From: Candidatus Bathyarchaeota archaeon RBG_13_52_12
GTDB taxonomy: Archaea > Thermoproteota > Bathyarchaeia > TCS64
Direction: 5' to 3'
DNA length: 9,421 nucleotides
Assembly: GCA_001774245.1 (NCBI GenBank)
Contig: MEZF01000083.1
Location: 1,179-10,599, forward strand
The translations under genes and the position numbers were made by a program. How positions within the stretch are numbered: position 1 is the first letter of the stretch; every line of letters starts with the position of its first letter. Positions 1 through 6,150 of this stretch are shown here, one piece after another. The notes under the pieces were generated by a model. The model searched no databases. It worked only from the letters and a program-made list of their open reading frames with translations, and had not been told where the DNA came from.

Positions 1-1002
1 ATCCACACCACCTACGGGAGCAAGGTAAACACGACACTTGGCTGCGTCCTTGATGCTATCCTAAGCGAGAAGGACTTGATACTAGGTTGGTGGAGCGACG
101 CTTATCGAATCCTCCTAGAGGCGCCACAGACTGTCAACAGGTACGACGTCGACGACATCGTCAATGCGCTAAAATCACTGACATCAGATGACGCGGAGAA
201 ACGCCTCACAGACTATATGGAGTCGAGGTTCCCCTACGCCTATAACATGAAGTTCATCGCCGAGCGTTTCGGGGCAATCCCTCGTGGTAAGACCTACAGC
301 TCCGACGCCCTACAAAGGCTGTATCGACGATACAGGAACAGCCCAATCTACAGGGAAGCGCTGCGGGAGGTCTACAAGGAGAAGCTCGACCTCGCATCCG
401 TGAAGCAGATCACCGAGGAGATTAGTGCCGGACACGTCCAGTTAGAATACGTACAGGCAAAGGAGCCAAGCCCTCTTGCCCGCCACATCCTCGAAGCCTA
501 CGCCGACCTCGAGGAGCTAATGGACTCCAGCATCGCTGTCCCCGACCAACTTGAGTATATGCAGAAGAGCATCCACGCACGCGAAGTCAAGCTGAACTGC
601 ATGAACTGCAATGAATGGTATATAAAAGCACGCATCAGGGACCTCCCCGAGCACCCAACCTGCCCACACTGCGGCTCCGGCTTAATCGCTGTACTCCGTC
701 ACAGTGAGGACCCCACCCACTTCCAGTCCCTCTTCAACCGAATGAAGTCGGGAGAACAACTCCTCCCCGAGGAATCCGACACAGTCACAACTGGGCGTAA
801 AACTGCAGACATGGTTCTCAGCTACGGAAGGAAGGCCCTTGAAGCTCTGGCTGTCCATGGCGTCGGTCCAGTCACTGCTTATCAAATCCTCAGCCGAATG
901 CACGCAACAGACAAAGACTTCTATTCAGACCTATTAAAGGCGAAGATCCAGTATATGCGCACTCGGCAGTACTGGGACGATAAAAAGGATAGGGTGAAGT
1001 AA
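1..1002 (+). CDS. C-terminal part of a large Lhr/Ski2-like superfamily 2 helicase (partial, 5' end outside window)
   Basis: The reading frame is open from the first base, giving 333 residues to TAA; the TTG at 76 is internal. It begins with an IHTTYGSKVN-type segment, as seen in the region following the RecA domains of Lhr-like helicases. A zinc ribbon follows (Cys at fragment residues 200, 203, 221 and 224). Near the C-terminus lies a helix-hairpin-helix-like element, HGVGPVTAYQILSR, then an RTRQYW-type tail. This arrangement resembles archaeal ASH-Ski2/aLhr-type helicases, which act on RNA or in repair; ASH-Ski2 is reported to associate with an RNA-degrading exonuclease. The ATPase motifs lie upstream of the window, so activity cannot be judged. 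The gene meets the AhpD-like gene tail-to-tail with only two bases between stops. Family assignment is fairly firm; the exact subfamily is inference from remembered family features. Confidence 0.8.
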   Translation: MHTTYGSKVNTTLGCVLDAILSEKDLILGWWSDAYRILLEAPQTVNRYDVDDIVNALKSLTSDDAEKRLTDYMESRFPYAYNMKFIAERFGAIPRGKTYSSDALQRLYRRYRNSPIYREALREVYKEKLDLASVKQITEEISAGHVQLEYVQAKEPSPLARHILEAYADLEELMDSSIAVPDQLEYMQKSIHAREVKLNCMNCNEWYIKARIRDLPEHPTCPHCGSGLIAVLRHSEDPTHFQSLFNRMKSGEQLLPEESDTVTTGRKTADMVLSYGRKALEALAVHGVGPVTAYQILSRMHATDKDFYSDLLKAKIQYMRTRQYWDDKKDRVK

Positions 1003-1004
1003 GC

Positions 1005-1346
1005 TTACTCGTCGTCCTTCAGGTACTTATCCTCGTCCCCAGCCTCGAGGGCGAAGTTCATGTGTGCCATGCCCGCTCCCGCGTTTAGGGCTGCGGCGAC
1101 GGCGATGACCTCCGCGAGCTCCTCCTTCGTGGCGCCAGCAGCCATCGCCCTCTTCGCGTGGGCTTCAATGCAATATGGGCACCTAGTTATGTAGGTGGCT
1201 GCGACGGCGCAGAGCTCCTTCGTCTTCACGTCGAGCTTGCCAGGCTCGAAGACTTTCTCATCGAAGGCTCCGAATGCCTTCAGGACCTTCGGGTTAAAGT
1301 ACTTTGAGACTTCTCTATCCCTTTTCTTGGCGTAGTAGTACGACAT
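1005..1346 (-). CDS. AhpD-like / carboxymuconolactone decarboxylase family protein
   Basis: A 113-residue protein with the AhpD-family core: CPYCIEAH places Cys56, Cys59 and His63 in the usual CxxCxxxH arrangement, followed by a helical GATKEELAEVIAVAAALNAG segment. In AhpD-like enzymes the Cys pair is a redox-active disulfide that reduces peroxides using a thiol donor; many small family members have unknown substrates. It is cytoplasmic, with no signal peptide. The length is typical for single-domain CMD proteins, which usually form oligomers. The ATG at 1346 is 44 bases after the glycosyltransferase stop, with a TATA-like box at 1366-1379 placed for an almost leaderless transcript. It may therefore be transcribed alone. 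The family call is firm; peroxidase function is inferred. Confidence 0.88.
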   Translation of the reverse strand: MSYYYAKKRDREVSKYFNPKVLKAFGAFDEKVFEPGKLDVKTKELCAVAATYITRCPYCIEAHAKRAMAAGATKEELAEVIAVAAALNAGAGMAHMNFALEAGDEDKYLKDDE

Positions 1347-1365
1347 AAGCTACGGTTTTCACCAC

Positions 1366-1379
1366 ACCATATTCAAACC
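1366..1379 (-). promoter_or_regulatory. Candidate TATA-like box for the AhpD-like gene
   Basis: On the minus strand the sequence reads AGGTTTGAATATGG. Its centre near 1373 is about 27 bases upstream of the ATG at 1346, predicting a leaderless or near-leaderless transcript. It departs from the best archaeal TATA consensus, so this is a moderate call. Confidence 0.35.
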
Positions 1380-1390
1380 TTACGGTGACG

Positions 1391-2590
1391 TCACAGATGT
1401 ATTATGTCGGCGAGGGCCTCGATGCTTCGACCAACACCATCGCCAAGGTGTCCCGTGTTGAGCTCCGATAAGCGCTCACGAAAGGAGTCCTCGCCGAGCA
1501 TCTCCTCGGCGAGGAGCAGGACTCCATCCCTGTCGATGTTCCTCTGATGTATGGCGTAGGCGACCCCTAGCTCCTGGGCGCGCCGAGCGTTACCATACTG
1601 TTCCGGGTGTTTTGGTACAGGGATAATTATCGAGCGTTTACCGTAGCAGATACTCTGCATCATGGTTTCGTGGCCGCCACGTGAGACGACGAGGTCGCAT
1701 GCGTTGAGGAGATCGAACCTGTCCTTCACCCAGCCCATTTTAAGGAGTGATCCTCTCCTGACTGGTTTCGAATCTCCGGTGGGATTTCCCGTCGACATCA
1801 CGACCCGGTATTCGTCGGGGAATGATTCGAAAATGGGGGTTAGCAGCTTGAGGAGAGGCATCCTCTCTGCACGCGGGCCACTTATCCCAGCATAGATCAG
1901 CTTCTGATCCTCTGTAACGCCGAACTCCGCCCTAACATCCGTACTTTTCCTCGCATCCTGTGGCTTCTTTGGAAGGATGGCACCTATGAGCTCCACCTTA
2001 CCCTGGTATGGACCCGGTATACGGAGAGAGTCTATGCTGAGTGTCTTTGGGGCGGGGAAGTCGGGTATCAGAATCTTGTCCGCGTAGCCCCATCCCCTCC
2101 CTATGAGGGTCATTATTAGACCGTCCGCGACCCTCGAGAGCATGAACATGTCCTTCTGCACCGGGATGAGAGGAGTGAACTGGTTGAGGATGAGGAGGAC
2201 AGGTAACCCAAGCAGCTTCGCTGCAAATATCGAGGAAAGACGAGAATCAGAGACAACGGCATCGGACTCGAATGCCTTCATGTACTTGATCTCAGTGTTA
2301 ACCTGCCTCATGAAGGTAGGGAACGCCTTGATCCCTTGATTGATGGAGGACATCCTGAGGTCTATGCTCCCAGAAGAGTCATTGGACATGGAGATGGGAG
2401 GAGCAGTGACTACACTATAGCCCTGCTTCTCGACATAGTCGACGCCCTCTATGTATGTTGAGAACAATATCTCAGCGCCGAGTCTCCTGAGTTCGTTGGC
2501 GATTGGAACGCTCCGGCTAGCGTGGCCGAGCCCTATTCCGCAGGGGCTGAAGTATATCCGTGAGCCTCCAAAGCCCTCCAACTGAACCAA
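1391..2590 (-). CDS. MurG-like (GT-B fold) glycosyltransferase
   Basis: A 399-residue protein from the TTG at 2590. The N-terminal glycine-rich loop CGIGLGHASRS (residues 17-27) is typical of family 28/MurG-like and MJ1255-like archaeal glycosyltransferases. The C-terminal nucleotide-sugar site has SRGGHETMMQS (303-313) and HPEQYGNARR (328-337). These enzymes move a sugar from a nucleotide donor to a lipid, glycan or small acceptor; the acceptor cannot be read here. The frame stays open to an ATG at 2692, but that would overlap AMMECR1 by 100 bases within its conserved C-terminus, and the extra residues look like shadow sequence. TTG at 2590, two bases after the AMMECR1 stop, or TTG at 2581 is more plausible. 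Co-transcription with AMMECR1 is likely. Confidence 0.85.
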   Translation of the reverse strand: MVQLEGFGGSRIYFSPCGIGLGHASRSVPIANELRRLGAEILFSTYIEGVDYVEKQGYSVVTAPPISMSNDSSGSIDLRMSSINQGIKAFPTFMRQVNTEIKYMKAFESDAVVSDSRLSSIFAAKLLGLPVLLILNQFTPLIPVQKDMFMLSRVADGLIMTLIGRGWGYADKILIPDFPAPKTLSIDSLRIPGPYQGKVELIGAILPKKPQDARKSTDVRAEFGVTEDQKLIYAGISGPRAERMPLLKLLTPIFESFPDEYRVVMSTGNPTGDSKPVRRGSLLKMGWVKDRFDLLNACDLVVSRGGHETMMQSICYGKRSIIIPVPKHPEQYGNARRAQELGVAYAIHQRNIDRDGVLLLAEEMLGEDSFRERLSELNTGHLGDGVGRSIEALADIIHL

Positions 2591-2592
2591 CC

Positions 2593-3210
2593 TTAACCCT
2601 GAGTCTCTGCTCTCTTGATCTCGCCACTGGGTATTATCTCCACAAATATAATGGCTTGGAACCTTGAGACGTCGGTTCCGGGGAGGAGCCACGCATCCGG
2701 AGAGAGCCCTGCCTTAACACAGGCCTGGGATAGGAACTCATCAGAGTCCCAGTCCCACTCTGTCGCTACCTGAGGAAGAAGTAATCCACTCCTTCCACCT
2801 CGCTTTATTATGAGACCATCAACGCCAACCCTGACTATTGATGGGTACTGCTCTGGCTTCAACCCTCTAATCGACTCGGGTGGAGTCAGAACGCTGACCT
2901 CGATAACTATCTTTTCTAGTTCACTCTTGGCTAGTCTTGGGAATCGGGGATCCTCGAACGCAGCGGCTTTTGCGACGTCGTTCACCGCTTCGACTAGTGG
3001 CTTAATGGGATAAGGATAACCGATACAGCCCCGTAGTAGCTTCTCCCTACCTCTGAGGCTGTTCAATGTGACGAATACACCGCATACCTCGCGGGTCTTC
3101 GGAGGCGCGTCGGCGAAACTGACCTTTGCCTTTGTGAAGCTTGCCTCGATTGTCCTCCTGGCGAGTTGAACAAGATAGGTTCCCTCGTCGATCGTCAGGT
3201 CGAAGGTCAT
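2593..3210 (-). CDS. AMMECR1 domain protein
   Basis: A 205-residue protein covering the full AMMECR1 domain. Hallmarks are RGCIGY (residues 60-65), AFEDPRFP (84-91), a VGVDGLIIKRGGRSGLLLPQ block (128-147) and the C-terminal SRFQAIIFVE. The family is found across archaea and eukaryotes; its biochemical role is not established. It is a soluble two-lobed fold. The frame can start at a TTG (3231), but the TATA-like box at 3248-3255 predicts transcription from about 3225, downstream of that TTG. The ATG at 3210 is therefore preferred. It has its own promoter despite following the Mut7-C gene, and the next gene begins almost immediately after its stop. The family call is firm. Confidence 0.92.
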   Translation of the reverse strand: MTFDLTIDEGTYLVQLARRTIEASFTKAKVSFADAPPKTREVCGVFVTLNSLRGREKLLRGCIGYPYPIKPLVEAVNDVAKAAAFEDPRFPRLAKSELEKIVIEVSVLTPPESIRGLKPEQYPSIVRVGVDGLIIKRGGRSGLLLPQVATEWDWDSDEFLSQACVKAGLSPDAWLLPGTDVSRFQAIIFVEIIPSGEIKRAETQG

Positions 3211-3246
3211 GCAGGTTCTCTCTTTAAACAATCGGGTGCTCGGCGT

Positions 3247-3256
3247 GTTTTAAAGC
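3247..3256 (-). promoter_or_regulatory. TATA box for the AMMECR1-glycosyltransferase unit
   Basis: On the minus strand this reads GCTTTAAAAC. It lies about 41 bases upstream of the ATG at 3210, giving a predicted leader of about 15 bases that contains AAGAGAG. The core 9-mer CTTTAAAAC is identical to the one upstream of radA (7543-7551), which supports it as a real promoter element. Confidence 0.6.
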
Positions 3257-3266
3257 CTGCCGGAAG

Positions 3267-3737
3267 CTACTCAGCGTCCTTTCCGGCAACATTAAGCGTT
3301 TCTATGATCCTTTGCCAATGGCTGCCGCGCCAGTAAATGCTTCCGCAGCTCGGGCAGACCCAGAAGTCATCGATGGTCTTGAAGGTACCCTCCGGGACTC
3401 TGCCAGCGACCTCATGTTTGGCGACCTTTTCCACTGTGTGGTTGCACTTCGGGCACCTTGCCTGGGTTGGGTCGAATGTGAGGCCGAGTTCAATTGATAG
3501 TTGGCTGAGTGCCTCCTCGTCCACGTCGTGGCTGATGAATATTGCATCGACGCCGCGTTTTTTCGCTCTCTTGACGAGGGCTTCATCGCGTGTCAATAGT
3601 ATACGATCACCTTTTAGCGCTTCCTCAATGAGGTCGTCGTCTGGAATGTTTTTATTGTACTCGGTGTCGTATCCTCCCATCCTCATCCAACGAGACAGGG
3701 AGCCCAACATGCCATCTAGTAGGAAGCGTTGTCTCAT
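3267..3737 (-). CDS. Mut7-C RNase domain protein with zinc ribbon
   Basis: A 156-residue protein of the Mut7-C (DUF82) family, a PIN-like nuclease fold. Acidic positions fit a metal-dependent nuclease site: Asp8 in FLLDGMLGSLSRWMR, the DDD at 33-35, and Asp51 in LLTRDEALVKRA. The C-terminal zinc ribbon has Cys95/Cys98 and Cys128/Cys131, followed by the family-typical YWRGSHWQR tail. These proteins are predicted RNases; substrates in archaea are generally unknown. The start at ATG 3737 keeps Asp8 in the protein. It lies 27 bases after the CBS gene stop and probably shares its transcript. A TTAAAA at 3745-3750 is too close to the start to serve as its TATA box. Confidence 0.9.
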   Translation of the reverse strand: MRQRFLLDGMLGSLSRWMRMGGYDTEYNKNIPDDDLIEEALKGDRILLTRDEALVKRAKKRGVDAIFISHDVDEEALSQLSIELGLTFDPTQARCPKCNHTVEKVAKHEVAGRVPEGTFKTIDDFWVCPSCGSIYWRGSHWQRIIETLNVAGKDAE

Positions 3738-3764
3738 GCCTGGGTTAAAAGGGGTTGTGGAGGC

Positions 3765-4328
3765 TTATTCCTCCTTCTCCTCGGCGCGACAGTCCTCGCA
3801 GAGGAACTCACCATCGACAGCACGGAGGTTGGTGGAGTGCATCTCGCAGCGGTCGCAGTAACCAATGGTGGAGGGGCTGAAGCTGTTGGAGTTGCTGTTG
3901 ATCTTAGAGTTCTCCCTCATTATCTCCATGATCGTTGGAATGATCCTGATTATGTCCTTATGGCTGATTATGCCAACTAGTTGTCCTTTGTATGTGACGC
4001 CGAGGCGCCTGATGTTGAGTTTGTCCATCATCCTCATGGCGTCGACTATTGGTGTCTCTGCCTTAACTACCCTGAGGGGGCTTGACATGACCTCGCTAGC
4101 CTTCACCCCGTGAGGCGATTTGCCGTCAGCAACGACCCTGTGCACTATGTCCCGCTCTGTGACGATACCAACAGGCTGACCGCCTGAGTTATTAATTACT
4201 ATGGCCCCTAGCTTCTGTTTCTTCATCAGTATGGCGACCTCAGTAATGTTGCTGCCCTCTTCAACGGCGAAGACGGGGCTAGACATCGCCTCCCTTACCA
4301 TCATCTTCGGCTCCAATTCAAGGCTCAT
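3765..4328 (-). CDS. CBS-domain pair protein with C-terminal zinc ribbon
   Basis: A 187-residue protein with two CBS motifs: residues about 9-68 (VREAMSSPVF start, GIVTERDIVHR end) and 77-133 (ASEVMSSPL start, GIISHKDIIRI end). Together they form a Bateman module, which in this superfamily binds adenine nucleotides or related ligands. After an Asn/Ser-rich linker (about 140-155) come Cys158/Cys161 and Cys177/Cys180, a compact zinc-binding element, then an acidic tail. No catalytic domain is attached, so it probably acts as a ligand-sensing regulator. The zinc ribbon might contact nucleic acid or a partner; that is inference. The ATG at 4328 sits about 14 bases downstream of the predicted transcript start from the TATA box at 4365-4373. 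It is followed by the Mut7-C nuclease gene. Confidence 0.9.
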   Translation of the reverse strand: MSLELEPKMMVREAMSSPVFAVEEGSNITEVAILMKKQKLGAIVINNSGGQPVGIVTERDIVHRVVADGKSPHGVKASEVMSSPLRVVKAETPIVDAMRMMDKLNIRRLGVTYKGQLVGIISHKDIIRIIPTIMEIMRENSKINSNSNSFSPSTIGYCDRCEMHSTNLRAVDGEFLCEDCRAEEKEE

Positions 4329-4363
4329 AGCCCCAATAGCACCAAATTGACAACGGTTTCAGG

Positions 4364-4373
4364 GTATAAAAAG
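4364..4373 (-). promoter_or_regulatory. TATA box for the CBS/Mut7-C unit
   Basis: The minus strand reads CTTTTTATAC, a good archaeal TATA match. Its centre is about 41 bases from the ATG at 4328, so the predicted leader is about 14 bases. No plus-strand gene begins downstream, so the minus direction is preferred. Confidence 0.55.
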
Positions 4374-4401
4374 GGTATGAAATAGTAACATGTATTAATT
4401 T

Positions 4402-4407
4402 AAAAAA
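4402..4407 (-). terminator. T-tract terminator after the SANT-like gene
   Basis: Immediately after the TAG at 4408-4410, the minus strand continues with six T residues, then AAATTAAT. T-rich tracts without a strong hairpin are common archaeal termination signals. It also separates this gene from the downstream CBS promoter. Confidence 0.4.
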
Positions 4408-4740
4408 CTAATCCGTAAGTAGACTTACGCCACCACATTGGTCGCACACTATGACGCATCTTGTCGAAGCCTTTTCGACCGAGACCCCGATCCACCCGCC
4501 GCACTGACTGCACTTTACTAACACCCCTCCCCCCGCAGTCGAAGATGTTTTAGTTTCACCCACTTTCTTAATGCCTGTCAATATAGTGGAGCGTTTTATG
4601 CCAAGCCTTGATGCCATGAGACGTATAGAATTTGGACTCCTACTTGGCAATTGGTCGAGGAGATCATGAAAGGAAGCTGAACTGGGGTAAAGGCTTCTCA
4701 GAGCATCAACCTCCTCTTCTGTCCAGCTCCTCGGCCGCAT
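4408..4740 (-). CDS. Small SANT/Myb-like helix-turn-helix protein with C-terminal zinc ribbon
   Basis: A 110-residue protein. Residues 1-50 (RPRSWTEEEVDALRSLYP, then LPSRSPNSIRLMASRLGIKR) resemble SANT/Myb-like three-helix DNA-binding domains, with the Trp and the 'RSPNSIR...ASRLGI' recognition-helix pattern. A polar linker (about 55-72) leads to a zinc ribbon with Cys77/Cys80 and Cys99/Cys102. This combination suggests a nucleic-acid-binding protein, perhaps a transcription regulator or nucleoid-associated factor; no target can be assigned. ATG at 4740 is chosen over the adjacent TTG at 4743; GGTAG about 10 bases upstream is a weak ribosome-binding candidate. No convincing TATA box is visible upstream. 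It stands alone, with a T-tract after it and a 343-bp region before it. Confidence 0.75.
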   Translation of the reverse strand: MRPRSWTEEEVDALRSLYPSSASFHDLLDQLPSRSPNSIRLMASRLGIKRSTILTGIKKVGETKTSSTAGGGVLVKCSQCGGWIGVSVEKASTRCVIVCDQCGGVSLLTD

Positions 4741-5083
4741 CAATATTATCAGCTACCTTTTTGTTGTTGTCGTAGTGCGGAGTGATGTTCACGCATGCGA
4801 CGCGCTTAGAGCACCCCGTACCCTATATGATGGTTATGTTGCAAGGATGCTTTATAGCAGACTACGCTGTTGGGAAAACTCTTATCCCATATTTGTCGTA
4901 TCGGAGTAAATAATATCGCTTTGAGGGTGATACCAATAGAGGTTTATTCACGGCGGGAAAAATGATCGTTTAATGAATCGGAAACTTGACTCGTACAAGG
5001 AAAAGGCGTCAGAATATAAGGAAACAGAGCAGGTCTTTCCGAAAGGTTTAATGGAAAACCTTGGATTGGGATAAGCGACTCCT
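4741..5083. other. Divergent intergenic region between the SANT-like and PAC2 genes
   Basis: This 343-bp stretch contains no convincing gene. It holds an imperfect inverted repeat (TGGGA at 4871-4875, TCCCA at 4885-4889), AT-rich TATA-like patches near 4905-4917 and 4939-4947, and a short frame (4973-5074, 33 codons) ending just before PAC2 in the same frame. The likely PAC2 promoter is at 5040-5053. No tRNA-like cloverleaf was seen on either strand. Confidence 0.5.
5040..5053 (+). promoter_or_regulatory. BRE/TATA element for the PAC2 gene
   Basis: CGAAAGGTTTAATG fits the archaeal pattern of a purine-rich BRE followed by a TATA box. Its centre near 5049 predicts initiation near 5075, leaving about eight bases before the TTG at 5084. 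This supports TTG as the start and places the upstream 33-codon frame outside the mRNA. Confidence 0.5.
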
Positions 5084-5824
5084 TTGGAAATCCGATATCT
5101 GAGTAGGCCTGAGCTTGACCATCCCGACATGATCGCAGCGTGGCCGGGGATGGGGTACATCGCCAAGATCTCCGCCGATTACCTACGGAGGCGTCTCAAT
5201 GCTAAGATATTCGCAGAGGTGACTTACTACCACAATATGCTTGTCTACAATAATGGGCTAGGGAGCCTTTCGCCCATTAGGCACAGGTTCTATGCTGCTC
5301 CGGGGAAGAACCTCGTCATTTGCGTTGGCGACGCCCAGCCCTCCATACCTGAGGAGTCGATAAAACTTGCCAAAGACGTTGTCGATCTCGCCGTTGATCT
5401 CGGCGTGAGAAGGATGTGGACGATGGCTGCCTACCCGACGGAGTACACTGAGGAGCCGCAAGTCTTCGGTGTCTATACGAGTGAGGAGATGAGGGCATCT
5501 CTTGAAGCGCATGGGATAAAGATAGTAAAGGAGGAGGGTGTAGTGAACGGCTTGAATGGCGTCGTCATAGGAGTTGCTAAGGATCGCGGGATACCAGGAG
5601 CCTGTTTGATGGGTGATATAAAGTACGCGAACGTCCCGCAGCACCTTTCCTCACGTGCCGTCCTCATAAAGCTCGCCTCAATTCTCGGGATCGAACTCGA
5701 CACGACCCTCCTCGAGAAAAGGGCGCGGCGCCTCGACGCCTCGATTCGGAAGCGACTGGAGGTCTTCGAGGAGGAGACCGAGCTCCTCCCGATCACGGAT
5801 AAGCGTCCCGACTACATTAGCTGA
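5084..5824 (+). CDS. PAC2 family protein (proteasome assembly chaperone-like)
   Basis: A 246-residue PAC2-domain protein. The start matches the family: IRYLSRPELDHPDMIAAWPGMGYIAK-like, with the conserved 'GMG' turn near residues 22-24. Later family features are the VGDAQPSIPEES strand-turn (81-92), the GLNGVVIGVAKDRGIPGACLMG block (156-177) and a charged C-terminal helix (about 209-233). Archaeal PAC2 homologues include proteasome-assembly and activator-like factors, though many remain uncharacterised. The C-terminus ends PDYIS, with Tyr third from the end, so it is not a canonical HbYX proteasome-docking motif. An in-frame TAA lies nine bases before the TTG at 5084, so the start cannot be further upstream. 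It probably shares a transcript with the membrane protein that follows. Confidence 0.85.
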   Translation: MEIRYLSRPELDHPDMIAAWPGMGYIAKISADYLRRRLNAKIFAEVTYYHNMLVYNNGLGSLSPIRHRFYAAPGKNLVICVGDAQPSIPEESIKLAKDVVDLAVDLGVRRMWTMAAYPTEYTEEPQVFGVYTSEEMRASLEAHGIKIVKEEGVVNGLNGVVIGVAKDRGIPGACLMGDIKYANVPQHLSSRAVLIKLASILGIELDTTLLEKRARRLDASIRKRLEVFEEETELLPITDKRPDYIS

Positions 5825-5842
5825 GTAATTCGATACATCCAA

Positions 5843-5861
5843 ATATCCCACTGGGGGATAT
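5843..5861 (+). repeat. Inverted repeat between the PAC2 and membrane-protein genes
   Basis: ATATCCC (5843-5849) and GGGATAT (5855-5861) form a perfect 7-bp stem with a five-base loop. The hairpin would bury the ATG at 5860 and leave the ribosome-binding site at 5866-5872 exposed just downstream. It may shape translation or mRNA processing; a DNA operator is also possible. Confidence 0.45.
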
Positions 5862-5865
5862 GAGC

Positions 5866-5872
5866 GGTGATC
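5866..5872 (+). promoter_or_regulatory. Strong Shine-Dalgarno site deciding the membrane-protein start
   Basis: GGTGATC matches the archaeal anti-Shine-Dalgarno (16S 3' end) over seven bases and is followed by a five-base spacer and ATG at 5878. This favours 5878 over the in-frame ATG at 5860. Confidence 0.6.
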
Positions 5873-5877
5873 ACTCG

Positions 5878-6150
5878 ATGAAGCCCTCCGAGAAACTCTA
5901 TTGGATCAAGGCTAGCTTAGCCTTAATCGCCGCAATTCTCTGCTTTACTCTTCAAGTTTATATTAAAATCGATGGCACTCTTGTCTTTATGCTTGGCACG
6001 CTAATTTACCTTGCATCCTCGGACCTGCTGTCGGGCTACTTTAATCTAGACAGAGGGCACGGGCTGAAGGTCGGTGTAGGCGCCTATATCTTTATCTGGG
6101 TAATGATATGGACACTGCTCTACACGGTCTTCAGGACTGCGCCGCTTTAG
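5878..6150 (+). CDS. Small three-helix integral membrane protein, EMC6-like
   Basis: A 90-residue protein with three predicted membrane segments: about residues 11-28, 33-52 and 64-86, joined by short loops. There is no signal peptide or enzyme motif. The last helix carries a G-x-G-x-Y...W-x-x-x-Y pattern (VGVGAYIFIWVMIWTLLYTV), which by eye resembles the third helix of eukaryotic EMC6, and size and helix number also fit. EMC6 is a core subunit of the ER membrane insertase; relatives have been proposed in archaea as partners of Oxa1/EMC3-like (DUF106) proteins. This link is a hypothesis. The ATG at 5860 would add six residues. The gene's end overlaps the opposite-strand gene by 20 bases. Existence as a gene is well supported by the Shine-Dalgarno site and hydrophobic pattern. 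Confidence 0.75.
   Translation: MKPSEKLYWIKASLALIAAILCFTLQVYIKIDGTLVFMLGTLIYLASSDLLSGYFNLDRGHGLKVGVGAYIFIWVMIWTLLYTVFRTAPL

Noticed and set aside
2591..2692. N-terminal extension of the glycosyltransferase to the ATG at 2692
   Set aside because: It would overlap the conserved C-terminus of AMMECR1 by 100 bases, and the extra residues show no glycosyltransferase features. TTG at 2590 or 2581 fits better.
3211..3231. TTG at 3231 as the AMMECR1 start
   Set aside because: The TATA-like box predicts a transcript starting downstream of it; ATG at 3210 fits the family start.
3745..3750. TTAAAA as a promoter for the Mut7-C gene
   Set aside because: It lies only about ten bases from the ATG, so transcription would begin inside the coding sequence past the essential Asp8.
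3337..3861. Plus-strand open frame opposite the Mut7-C gene (174 codons)
   Set aside because: Its Ser-rich peptide lacks recognisable motifs, and the opposite strand holds a clear Mut7-C and CBS protein.
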